Shown here: one piece after another, positions 1 through 5,561 of the stretch
How positions within the stretch are numbered: position 1 is the stretch's first letter
Layout: every line of letters starts with the position of its first letter
Assembly: GCA_013389125.1 (NCBI GenBank)
Contig: JACADX010000460.1
Span: 1 to 7,539 of the forward strand
DNA from: Parvularculaceae bacterium
Lineage (GTDB): Bacteria; Pseudomonadota; Alphaproteobacteria; Caulobacterales; Parvularculaceae
Length of the DNA: 7,539 bases
Direction: 5' to 3'
Position numbers and translations under genes: made by a program
The notes under the pieces: model-generated
What the model saw: only the letters and a program-made list of their open reading frames with translations
What the model was told of the DNA's origin: nothing
Databases searched by the model: none

Positions 1-2
1 GC

Positions 3-71
3 GCCGTCATCGACGATCATGTCAAGATCGGCGTCGTCTGGACGTCGAAAGCGATCGGCGGCGCGAAATGA
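3..71 (+). CDS. Probable 3' end of an unidentified gene (5' end outside window)
   Basis: From position 3, one plus-strand frame reads 22 codons to a TGA at 69-71. The peptide contains DDHVKIGVVW and ends SKAIGGAK. Most of the codons end in C or G, as in the certain genes of this window, which is why this frame is preferred to the other two that are also open here. It would end 36 bases before the stop codon of the minus-strand ATP-grasp gene, a normal convergent arrangement. The fragment is too short to assign to a family, so no function is proposed. It could be chance open frame in GC-rich DNA. Confidence 0.4.
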   Translation, partial: AVIDDHVKIGVVWTSKAIGGAK

Positions 72-107
72 CGGAGCGGGCGCCATCCGTCGAAGCGGCG
101 TGCGGCG

Positions 108-1370
108 TCATCTTCTGTCGCTCCAGGCGCGCTCGCGCCTGAGGCGCGCCGAAATCCGCCGCAACAGCTTCGCCGCCGCCGCTTTCGTGAAGTTGAGCGC
201 GGCGAGGAGAAGCGGCAGCGGGTCTTTCCAGGCGAAGAGGTGATAGACCTTCGGGGCCTTCAGCGACGCTAGATAAGTCTTCCACGTGTAGATCTTCGCC
301 GGCCGATAGTCGCCGAGGAAGGCCCTTAGGTCGCCGTAAATGTCGAGCCATCTGACATCGGTTCGATAATCGCCGACGAATGAGGCCGGCGCGCCGGTCA
401 GAAATTCATAGGCGATCAGCATCAGATTGACGCCGCAGACGGCGCCAAGCTGGTGCCAGAGATTGTGCCGCAAATTGATTTCGAGCACGTAATCGCGCCG
501 CGTCCTGAGATCGCGCTTGAAGTCGATTTTGACCGGCCCTGAAAGATTGAGCTTCCTGACGGTTTCCCGGCCGAGTTTCTCAATCGCGAAGTCGCGGACC
601 AGCGTGATGTAGCTGCTTTCGCCGCCGAGCGCGGGATAGGTGCGGATCTTGCGGCCGACGAAGGAGGCGACGGGCGCGCCGTCAGGTCTAACGAAAGCGT
701 GAAAGGAGTAGACTTGGTCCTCGCCGCCCGGAATGAACTCCTGAACGATGAAATCGTCGGTCGAGCGCCGCGTCGCCGCAAGAAGCGTTTCAAACGCCCG
801 GCGGTCGTTGGCGACGACGATCTTCCGCGACTTGCCGCCGGCGATCTCGACCGCTTCCGAAGCGAACCATCCGATATGGGACCCGGGCTTGATGACGAGC
901 GGATACCCGAACGCGGCGACGTCATCGGCGCTTCTTACCCGCTCGCCAGGCGCCGTCCTCGGGACTGGTATCGACGCCCTTTCCGCAAGCGCGGCGAACC
1001 TCAACTTGTCTCCGCAGGCGACAACGATGTCGTCAGCGGGCATCAAAAACCGGTAGCGGCTTTCAAGCTTCGCGCGGTGGCGTCGCACGAGCGAAAGCAT
1101 CGCGTCGTCGGCGTAATAGAGAACCGGCCGCTCGTTCAGCCCGCGCGCCACGTCGACGAGGACCTCGACCGCCTTGTCGGCCTCGGTCGCCGGATCGGGA
1201 AAGTCGACCCAGTCGCTGACGATGCGCGAATGCCGGAGAAAGCGCTGCCGTTTGCGGAGCAGCAGGATCGTCGGCACGCCAGCGGCGTGAAGCGGCCGCA
1301 ACAAGTCAAGGTCGCCGGCGAGCACCGCGCGTGCGCGCTGTGGCGTCTTAAGAGTCAGATGGCGGGCCAC
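108..1370 (-). CDS. ATP-grasp superfamily ligase, substrate unknown
   Basis: This is a complete ATP-grasp enzyme of about 420 residues. The family couples ATP hydrolysis to joining a carboxylate with an amine or thiol through an acylphosphate. Numbered from the GTG start: residues 1-118 form an N-terminal lobe, the segment DKLRFAALAERASIPVPRT (121-139) opens the ATP-grasp fold, and YPLVIKPGS gives the nucleotide-contacting Lys161. QEFIPGGED (210-218) is the hinge that follows the glycine-rich region. VKIDFK (280-285) and LEINLRHNLWHQ (296-307) supply the acidic and Asn residues that bind Mg-ATP (Asp283, Glu297, Asn299). The basic C-terminal tail ends in an Arg-rich stretch. The nearest general type is the COG3919-like predicted ATP-grasp group, by recollection of motif style. 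An in-frame TGA at 1422-1424 limits the start. TTG at 1380-1382 is possible, but GTG at 1368-1370 has a good Shine-Dalgarno and is chosen. The gene is transcribed alone, diverging from the SDR gene. Fold assignment is firm; the reaction is not known. Confidence 0.9.
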   Translation of the reverse strand: MARHLTLKTPQRARAVLAGDLDLLRPLHAAGVPTILLLRKRQRFLRHSRIVSDWVDFPDPATEADKAVEVLVDVARGLNERPVLYYADDAMLSLVRRHRAKLESRYRFLMPADDIVVACGDKLRFAALAERASIPVPRTAPGERVRSADDVAAFGYPLVIKPGSHIGWFASEAVEIAGGKSRKIVVANDRRAFETLLAATRRSTDDFIVQEFIPGGEDQVYSFHAFVRPDGAPVASFVGRKIRTYPALGGESSYITLVRDFAIEKLGRETVRKLNLSGPVKIDFKRDLRTRRDYVLEINLRHNLWHQLGAVCGVNLMLIAYEFLTGAPASFVGDYRTDVRWLDIYGDLRAFLGDYRPAKIYTWKTYLASLKAPKVYHLFAWKDPLPLLLAALNFTKAAAAKLLRRISARLRRERAWSDRR

Positions 1371-1373
1371 GAT

Positions 1374-1380
1374 TTCCCCC
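1374..1380 (-). promoter_or_regulatory. Shine-Dalgarno supporting the GTG start of the ATP-grasp gene
   Basis: On the minus strand GGGGGAA lies 3 to 4 bases before GTG (1370-1368). The alternative in-frame TTG at 1382 overlaps this motif and has only a weak GGTGG upstream. This favours the GTG start and shortens the product by four residues. Confidence 0.5.
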
Positions 1381-1435
1381 AAGGAGCGCCACCGGCATAT
1401 GGCGCTTCGTCCATCTCCGCATCAAGGAGTTTAGA

Positions 1436-1470
1436 AAAAATCCGGGATCGGCGGCCGCTACCGGGTTTTT
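1436..1470. terminator. A-tract / GC stem / T-tract hairpin in the divergent region
   Basis: Positions 1436-1445 (AAAAATCCGG) pair with 1461-1470 (CCGGGTTTTT). This gives ten base pairs with one T-G wobble, enclosing a 15-base loop that contains the palindrome GCGGCCGC (1451-1458). With A residues on one side and five T on the other it has the form of a bidirectional intrinsic terminator. It sits between two divergent genes, where neither gene needs a terminator. It may lie in the leader of the SDR gene, or block antisense transcription. The structure is seen in the sequence; the role is inferred. Confidence 0.45.
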
Positions 1471-1543
1471 GACCGCCATTGCGGTTGTGCCCCTGCGCTA
1501 TTTGCGCGAAGGACGCATCGGATTTCGACTCATCCGGTCGGTC

Positions 1544-1550
1544 AAAGGAA
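1544..1550 (+). promoter_or_regulatory. Shine-Dalgarno setting the SDR start
   Basis: AAAGGAA lies 6 bases before the ATG at 1557. The reading frame is open further upstream to a TTG at 1479, but that extension has no family resemblance. The nucleotide-binding strand TLFITGASRGIG begins at the usual distance (residue 8) only with the 1557 start. Confidence 0.7.
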
Positions 1551-1556
1551 TGCGAC

Positions 1557-2441
1557 ATGGCGACACTCAAGGGTAAAACGCTTTTCATCACCGGCGCTTC
1601 GCGCGGCATCGGCCTTGCGATCGCCAAACGCGCCGCGGCGGACGGCGCGCGCATTGCAATTGCGGCGAAAACCGCTGAGCCGCACAAGCACCTGCCGGGC
1701 ACGATCTACACCGCTGCAGAGGAAATCGAGAAAGCCGGCGGCAAGGCGCTGCCGCTGATCGTCGACATCCGCGACGAGGGGATGGTTAAGGACGCGGTCG
1801 CGCAAACCGTCGCGACATTCGGCGGGATCGACATTTGCATCAATAACGCGTCAGCGATTTCGCTCACCGGCACGGAATCGACCGAAATGAAGCGCTGGGA
1901 TTTGATGCACTCAATCAACGCGCGCGGGACGTTCCTCGTCTCGAAGACCTGCATCCCGCATTTGAAGAAGGCGGCCAACCCGCACGTCCTGATGCTCTCC
2001 CCGCCGCTCGACATGCGCCCGAAATGGTTCGCCCCGCACGTCGCCTACACGATGGCGAAATACGGAATGTCGCTTTGCGTTCTCGGCATGGCGGAGGAGT
2101 TCCGGAATGACGGCGTCGCCTTCAATGCGCTCTGGCCGCGCACGGCGATCGCGACCGCCGCCGTCGAATTCGCGCTCGGCGGCGACGCCATGATCAAAGG
2201 ATCGCGCACGGTCGAAATTCTTTCCGACGCGGCTCATCTCATCCTGACCAAGCCGGCGCGCGAGTTCACCGGCAATTTCATCATTGACGACACGTTTCTT
2301 TACGAGCACGGCGTCAGGGACTTCGAGAAATACCGCGTCGATCCTTCGCGCAAACTCTTCCCCGATTTCTTCGTGCCGGAGAGCGCGACGCCGCCGCCCG
2401 GCGTCAAGGAGACGCTTGCGACGACGATGATCGGCGCGTAA
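1557..2441 (+). CDS. HSDL2-like short-chain dehydrogenase/reductase (SDR)
   Basis: This 294-residue NAD(P)-dependent oxidoreductase has the Rossmann fold of the SDR family. Visible landmarks are the cofactor motif TGASRGIG (12-19), the structural NNAS (96-99), and the catalytic tetrad Asn121, Ser148, Tyr164 and Lys168, the last two in the signature YTMAK. The block around the active site (SPPLDM, then VAYTMAKYGMSLCVLGMAEEF, then NALWPRTAI) is very like hydroxysteroid dehydrogenase-like protein 2 of animals and its bacterial relatives, by recollection of that family. The animal protein carries an extra C-terminal SCP2 lipid-binding domain; this one stops after the SDR domain near DFFVPE. HSDL2-type enzymes are tied to fatty acid or lipid metabolism, but the substrate is unproven. 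No signal peptide is seen, so it is probably cytosolic. The next gene begins at the base after its TAA, implying a shared transcript. Confidence 0.92.
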   Translation: MATLKGKTLFITGASRGIGLAIAKRAAADGARIAIAAKTAEPHKHLPGTIYTAAEEIEKAGGKALPLIVDIRDEGMVKDAVAQTVATFGGIDICINNASAISLTGTESTEMKRWDLMHSINARGTFLVSKTCIPHLKKAANPHVLMLSPPLDMRPKWFAPHVAYTMAKYGMSLCVLGMAEEFRNDGVAFNALWPRTAIATAAVEFALGGDAMIKGSRTVEILSDAAHLILTKPAREFTGNFIIDDTFLYEHGVRDFEKYRVDPSRKLFPDFFVPESATPPPGVKETLATTMIGA

Positions 2442-3254
2442 ATGCGCGTCGCCTCCCTTCATATCCACCCTGTAAAAGGCATGCGCGCAGTCGACGTGGC
2501 GCGGGCGAAGGTTGAGACCCGCGGCCTCGCGCATGACCGACGCTGGCTTGTCGTCGACGAGGCCGGGATGTTCCTGACGCAGCGGAGTCATCCGCGGCTT
2601 GCGACGATCGAGGCGTCGGTTTCCGAAACGGGCCTTACCCTTTCCAGCGCCGGCGTCCCGCCCTTAACAGTCCGAAGACCCAACGGGAAAAAGCGTCGGC
2701 GCGTCATCGTATGGAGCAGCGAAGTCGATGCGGCGCTCGCCGACGAAGACGCATCAAGCTGGCTGTCGCCGCTCGTCGGCGAGAGCGCAGACCTCGTCTA
2801 TATGGACGATGCGGCGCTGCGCGTGAAAGAGAGCGTGTGGACGCCGGCGCCGGTTCCTGTGAGCTTTGCCGACGCGTTCCCGATTCTGGTGACGACGACC
2901 GGCTCGCTCGCGGCGCTAAATGACGACATCGCCAGGAACGGCGGGGATCCCGTGCCGATGGCGCGCTTCCGGCCCAATGTCGTCATTGACTGTGACGCGC
3001 CGTGGGCGGAGGATCATTGGGATCGGCTCAAAATCGGCGACGTTGTTCTCGATCTCGTCAAGCCGTCCGACCGCTGCATCGTGACGACGACCGACCAGAA
3101 TACCGGCGCGCGCATGGGCAAGGAGCCGCTCGCCGCCCTCGCCCGCATCCATCGCTCGACCGACCCGCGCATCAACGGCGTCATCTTCGGGGAAAACGCC
3201 GTGCCGAGAACGCTGGGGGAGGTCGCGGTCGGCGACGCCGTCATTGCTCAGTGA
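2442..3254 (+). CDS. MOSC-domain protein (YcbX/mARC type)
   Basis: The 270-residue product has a MOSC N-terminal beta-barrel domain (about 1-120; motif IHPVKGM at 8-14 and the GLAHDRRWLVVD block at 28-39) followed by a MOSC catalytic domain (about 125-268). The latter shows SFADAFPILVTTTGSLAALN (141-160), ARFRPNVVI (174-182) and KPSDRCIVTTTD (207-218). Cys212 is at the position expected to bind the molybdenum of the cofactor. Proteins of this architecture, such as E. coli YcbX and eukaryotic mARC, are molybdenum enzymes that reduce N-hydroxylated compounds using electrons from a partner. No fused 2Fe-2S ferredoxin domain is present here, unlike YcbX, so any electron donor must be separate. 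The ATG abuts the TAA of the SDR gene (TAAATG) with no clear Shine-Dalgarno, suggesting translational coupling. The last 7 bases overlap the convergent zinc-ribbon gene. Confidence 0.92.
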   Translation: MRVASLHIHPVKGMRAVDVARAKVETRGLAHDRRWLVVDEAGMFLTQRSHPRLATIEASVSETGLTLSSAGVPPLTVRRPNGKKRRRVIVWSSEVDAALADEDASSWLSPLVGESADLVYMDDAALRVKESVWTPAPVPVSFADAFPILVTTTGSLAALNDDIARNGGDPVPMARFRPNVVIDCDAPWAEDHWDRLKIGDVVLDLVKPSDRCIVTTTDQNTGARMGKEPLAALARIHRSTDPRINGVIFGENAVPRTLGEVAVGDAVIAQ

Positions 3255-3484
3255 TGATGATGGTGATGCGGCTCGATATTGATCCTGCCGCATTTCCCGC
3301 ATCTGACGACCGCGCCATGCGCATCATGATGCGCGACATTGACCAGGAGCTTCGTCTTGCACCCGCCGCAGCGATAGGTCTCGTCGCCGCCGCCTTCCTT
3401 CAAAGGCTTTCCCGCTTGATGCGTTTCAATTTTTGCGCCCTCGACGTCCTTCGGATCGACGATCAGCATGTCGAATTGCGGCAT
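3248..3484 (-). CDS. Small zinc-ribbon protein with native C-terminal His6
   Basis: This 78-residue protein has two CxxC knuckles, Cys39-GG-Cys42 and Cys62-GK-Cys65, spaced as in a zinc ribbon that binds one structural zinc. Between them is a histidine cluster HHDAH (52-56), and the protein ends in six histidines (73-78). The N-terminal 30 residues (start MPQFDMLIVDP) are not recognised. Such ribbons often bind nucleic acid or protein, but no specific role can be given; the His-rich tail could bind Ni, Zn, Co or Cu. ATG at 3482-3484 has a strong GAAAGGAAA Shine-Dalgarno. The TGA lies inside the end of the MOSC gene, a 7-base tail-to-tail overlap. It diverges from the deacetylase-family gene across 88 bases. 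The cysteine pattern, Shine-Dalgarno and compact fit between neighbours argue for a real gene rather than a shadow. Confidence 0.82.
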   Translation of the reverse strand: MPQFDMLIVDPKDVEGAKIETHQAGKPLKEGGGDETYRCGGCKTKLLVNVAHHDAHGAVVRCGKCGRINIEPHHHHHH

Positions 3485-3488
3485 GGCG

Positions 3489-3497
3489 TTTCCTTTC
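3489..3497 (-). promoter_or_regulatory. Shine-Dalgarno of the zinc-ribbon gene
   Basis: On the minus strand GAAAGGAAA lies 4 bases before the ATG (3484-3482). It is one of the clearest ribosome binding sites in the window and supports this short gene being translated. Confidence 0.7.
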
Positions 3498-3529
3498 TCG
3501 CCCGGCGGTCATAGCACGCTGTCAGGCGA

Positions 3530-3547
3530 TTCCCATCTTTACGGGAA
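3530..3547. repeat. Inverted repeat in the divergent zinc-ribbon / deacetylase gap
   Basis: TTCCC (3530-3534) and GGGAA (3543-3547) form a perfect 5-base inverted repeat with an 8-base spacer. It lies in the 88-base gap between two divergent starts, 26 bases before the ATG at 3573. It could be an operator or a weak hairpin. Short arms like this also arise by chance. Confidence 0.25.
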
Positions 3548-3572
3548 GCATGCGAAAGCCGATATCGAGCCG

Positions 3573-4502
3573 ATGACGACGCTTCTTTATACCCACGACG
3601 CCTTCGTCGCGCATGAGACGCCGCCGGGCCATCCGGAACGCGCCGAGCGCTACGCCGCCGCGACGAATGCGCTAGCCGCGGAGCGCTTCGCGGCTTTGGA
3701 GCGACGGACGGCGCCGCAGGCTTCGCGCGACGCGCTCGCCCGCGTCCACAGGCCCGCTTTCGTCGAGGCGATTTTCGCCGCGGCGCCTGCTGACGGCATG
3801 GTGAGGCTCGATCCCGACACGGCGATGGGACCGCACTCCCTTGACGCGGCGCTGCGCGCGGCCGGCGGCGCGATCGACGCGGTCGATGCGGTCTTTAAAG
3901 GCGACGCGCGCAACGCCTTCGTGCTCGCCCGCCCGCCCGGCCATCACGCGCCGCCCGACCGTGCGATGGGATTCTGCCTTTTCAATACCGCGGCGATCGC
4001 GGCGATGCATGCGCGCGCCGCGCACGGAGCAAAGCGCATCGCCGTCGTCGATTTCGACGTCCACCACGGCAATGGCACGGAGGCGGCGTTTTGGCATGAC
4101 GAGAACGCCTTTTACGCGTCAAGCCACGAATGGCCGCAATATCCGGGGACGGGGCGCGCGGCGGATCGCGGCGCCTTCGACAACATCGTCAATGCGCCGC
4201 TCGCGAGCGGTTCTGACGGCGACGACTTCCGCCGCGCCTGGGGCGAGCGAATTCTCCCGGCGCTCAGCGCATTCTCCCCGGAGATGCTTGTCGTTTCAGC
4301 CGGCTTTGACGCCCATCGCGCCGATCCTCTGGGCGGTCTTCAATTGACCGAGGCGGATTTCGACTGGGCGACGCGGGAGCTTCTCGGCGTCGCGAGGTCT
4401 GCATGCGGCGGCCGAATTGTCTCGGTTCTTGAAGGCGGATACGATCTGGTGGCCCTCGCCGCTTCCGTCGCGACCCATGTCGCGGCCTTGATGGACGGTT
4501 GA
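3573..4502 (+). CDS. Histone deacetylase / AcuC-family zinc amidohydrolase
   Basis: This 309-residue enzyme belongs to the arginase/deacetylase superfamily, which removes acetyl or related acyl groups from lysine side chains or polyamines using one zinc. Visible motifs are HETPPGHPER (14-23), ARPPGHHA with the tandem His124-His125, GFCLFN (133-138), and VVDFDVHHGNG with zinc ligands Asp162 and His164. SAGFDAHRADPLGG (242-255) supplies the third ligand, Asp246, and EGGYD (287-291) the transition-state Tyr290. All catalytic residues are present. Length matches the class II-like bacterial members. The frame is open further upstream, but the family start MTTLLYTHDA fits ATG 3573; the Shine-Dalgarno there is poor. 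It is the first gene of a same-strand series reaching dxs. In alphaproteobacteria, a gene of this family is often found just before xseB and dxs. The natural substrate cannot be deduced. Confidence 0.93.
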   Translation: MTTLLYTHDAFVAHETPPGHPERAERYAAATNALAAERFAALERRTAPQASRDALARVHRPAFVEAIFAAAPADGMVRLDPDTAMGPHSLDAALRAAGGAIDAVDAVFKGDARNAFVLARPPGHHAPPDRAMGFCLFNTAAIAAMHARAAHGAKRIAVVDFDVHHGNGTEAAFWHDENAFYASSHEWPQYPGTGRAADRGAFDNIVNAPLASGSDGDDFRRAWGERILPALSAFSPEMLVVSAGFDAHRADPLGGLQLTEADFDWATRELLGVARSACGGRIVSVLEGGYDLVALAASVATHVAALMDG

Positions 4503-4505
4503 AAA

Positions 4506-4521
4506 GCGGGCCATAACCCGC
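4506..4521 (+). repeat. Small stem-loop between deacetylase-family and phosphatase genes
   Basis: GCGGG (4506-4510) pairs with CCCGC (4517-4521) around a 6-base loop, starting 4 bases after the deacetylase-family stop codon. No T-tract follows, so it is unlikely to be an intrinsic terminator. It could stabilise or process the transcript between the two genes. Confidence 0.3.
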
Positions 4522-4542
4522 CCCGGAAAGCAACAAACCCGC

Positions 4543-5160
4543 ATGGCCGGACGGATCATCACTGCGCGGCATGGTCGCCCCAATCTTTCGCGTGATGTTC
4601 GGATCACGTCGAACGACTATGGCGCGTGGTGGGCCCAGTATGACGCGAGCGGCCTGCATCCCGACGAGACGCCGCCGACGAGCCTTATTGATCTCGCCTC
4701 AAAGGCGAAGACGGTGCTTTCCTCGACCCTGCCGCGCGCGATCGAAACCGCGCGTCAGGCGACAAGAGGCGCGCGCGACGTTCCGGCTGACCCGATGTTC
4801 GTCGAAGCGCCGTTGCCGCCGCCGCCAGTGCCCTTCCTCAAACTCTCGCCCTCGACATGGGGCGTCATCAGCCGCTGCGTCTGGTTTTTCGGTTACGCGC
4901 CGGCCGGCGTCGAATCGCACCGGGAGACTTGGAAACGCGTCCGCGAAGTCGCCGACCGCCTGGCGAGGCTCGCCGACGAAGGCGACGTGCTGCTCTGCGC
5001 CCACGGCTACCTCAATTGGATGATTGACAAGCGCCTGCGCGCGACCGGATGGCGCCGCGCGGGGCGCGAAGGCGGAAACAAGTTCTGGTCGTGGCGCGTT
5101 TACGAGCAGGTCGGCGCGGACGCTGCGACCGGCCAACAAGCGGCAGCCGCAGCGGAGTAG
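4543..5160 (+). CDS. Histidine phosphatase (phosphoglycerate mutase-like) family protein
   Basis: The 205-residue product has the core of the histidine phosphatase superfamily, in which a histidine is transiently phosphorylated. The motif ARHGRP (8-13) gives Arg9 and the nucleophile His10. STLPRAIETA (61-70) supplies the second phosphate-pocket Arg65, and FVEAPL (86-91) offers Glu88 as the likely acid. LLCAHGYLNWMID (150-162) gives the second catalytic His154. A proline run (92-95) and a Trp-rich segment (WGVISRCVWFFGY, 106-118) follow Glu88. The C-terminal 15 residues are Ala/Gln-rich and probably disordered. Members act on small phosphorylated metabolites or phosphoproteins; the substrate here is unknown. 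No signal peptide is seen. It begins 40 bases after the deacetylase-family gene and ends 7 bases before xseB, so it is probably co-transcribed with both. The Shine-Dalgarno at ATG 4543 is weak (GGAAAG, rather distant). Confidence 0.9.
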   Translation: MAGRIITARHGRPNLSRDVRITSNDYGAWWAQYDASGLHPDETPPTSLIDLASKAKTVLSSTLPRAIETARQATRGARDVPADPMFVEAPLPPPPVPFLKLSPSTWGVISRCVWFFGYAPAGVESHRETWKRVREVADRLARLADEGDVLLCAHGYLNWMIDKRLRATGWRRAGREGGNKFWSWRVYEQVGADAATGQQAAAAAE

Positions 5161-5167
5161 GAAATAG

Positions 5168-5410
5168 ATGGCGAAGAAAGGCGAACTGGAGGGCGTCGCA
5201 TTCGAAAAGGCGCTCGCGGAGCTTGAGCAGATCGTCCAAAAGCTCGAAAGCGGACAAGTCGACCTCGAAGAATCGATCGCGCTTTATGAGCGCGGCGCGG
5301 CGCTTAAGGCGCATTGCGAAGCAAAACTCAAAGCGGCGCAGGAGCGGATCGAGAAAATCGTCGTCTCGGGCGACGGAACGGTAAAGGCGGAGCCGGCGAA
5401 GTTCGAATAA
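5168..5410 (+). CDS. xseB: Exodeoxyribonuclease VII small subunit
   Basis: This 80-residue protein is the small subunit of exonuclease VII, which assembles in several copies on XseA. The complex degrades single-stranded DNA from either end and takes part in repair. The family signature is plain: FEKALAELEQIVQKLESG (12-29) then DLEESIALYERG (32-43), predicted as a helical hairpin, followed by a charged helix to about residue 66 and a short disordered tail. Length is typical. It starts 7 bases after the phosphatase stop with an AGGAA Shine-Dalgarno at 5159-5163, so translation is likely coupled to the upstream gene. The large-subunit gene xseA is not in this window. Its place just before dxs is the usual arrangement in many proteobacteria. 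Confidence 0.95.
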   Translation: MAKKGELEGVAFEKALAELEQIVQKLESGQVDLEESIALYERGAALKAHCEAKLKAAQERIEKIVVSGDGTVKAEPAKFE

Positions 5411-5412
5411 CG

Positions 5413-5502
5413 GTTGCGCCGCCGTCTCACTCGCCCGCCAAAAGCCGCTTTCCCGTCCCTAAACGCGCCTCAAAGGGGTGGCCATTTTTGTTGCACCGCC
5501 GT
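5413..5502 (+). repeat. Pair of near-identical 13-base direct repeats before dxs
   Basis: GTTGCGCCGCCGT at 5413-5425 recurs with one change as GTTGCACCGCCGT at 5490-5502, 77 bases apart start to start. Both lie in the 151-base gap between xseB and dxs. They could be paired binding sites or a small duplication; GC-rich composition makes a chance match possible. Confidence 0.3.
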
Positions 5503-5516
5503 AAGAAGCCCGGTTA

Positions 5517-5532
5517 GCTGGGAAAACCCAGC
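5517..5532 (+). promoter_or_regulatory. Stem-loop in the dxs leader
   Basis: GCTGGG (5517-5522) pairs perfectly with CCCAGC (5527-5532) around an AAAA loop. It lies 29 bases before the dxs ATG and ends 16 bases before the Shine-Dalgarno. The following bases (CGCTTTCT) are only partly T-rich, so it would be a poor terminator. It may be a leader element or mark the end of the xseB transcript. I see no known riboswitch core around it. Confidence 0.35.
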
Positions 5533-5548
5533 CGCTTTCTGTGTGATG

Positions 5549-5555
5549 AAGGGGA
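5549..5555 (+). promoter_or_regulatory. Shine-Dalgarno of dxs
   Basis: AAGGGGA is 6 bases before the ATG at 5562, a strong site. It confirms this start, which also matches the expected N-terminus shortly before the LRQFADELR segment. Confidence 0.7.
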
Positions 5556-5561
5556 CCACAA

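Noticed and set aside
699..1472. A 257-codon plus-strand open frame opposite the ATP-grasp gene
   Set aside because: It lies within the reverse complement of a gene with complete ATP-grasp motifs. Its product is Arg-rich and low in hydrophobic order, typical of a shadow frame.
1469..1504. A sigma-70-like promoter for the SDR gene (TTGACC with TATTTG)
   Set aside because: The spacing between the two hexamers is 24 bases, well outside the usual 16-19, and the -35 candidate lies within the hairpin stem.
1479..1556. An upstream extension of the SDR frame from TTG 1479
   Set aside because: The extra 26 residues resemble no SDR N-terminus, and a good Shine-Dalgarno precedes ATG 1557, which gives the standard family start.
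3251..3268. The run of six His codons as a cloning or expression-vector artefact
   Set aside because: Flanking sequence on both sides is continuous with chromosomal genes, and the run overlaps the stop codon of the MOSC gene, which has its expected C-terminal end there.
2711..3514. Arg-rich open frames inside and across the MOSC and zinc-ribbon genes on the plus strand
   Set aside because: They run out of frame through well-supported genes, have low-complexity Arg-rich translations, and lack any convincing ribosome binding site or domain.
5491..5519. A promoter for dxs (TTGCAC, 17-base spacer, TTAGCT)
   Set aside because: The spacing is right, but the -10 candidate matches the consensus at only two of six positions, so it cannot be supported from sequence alone.
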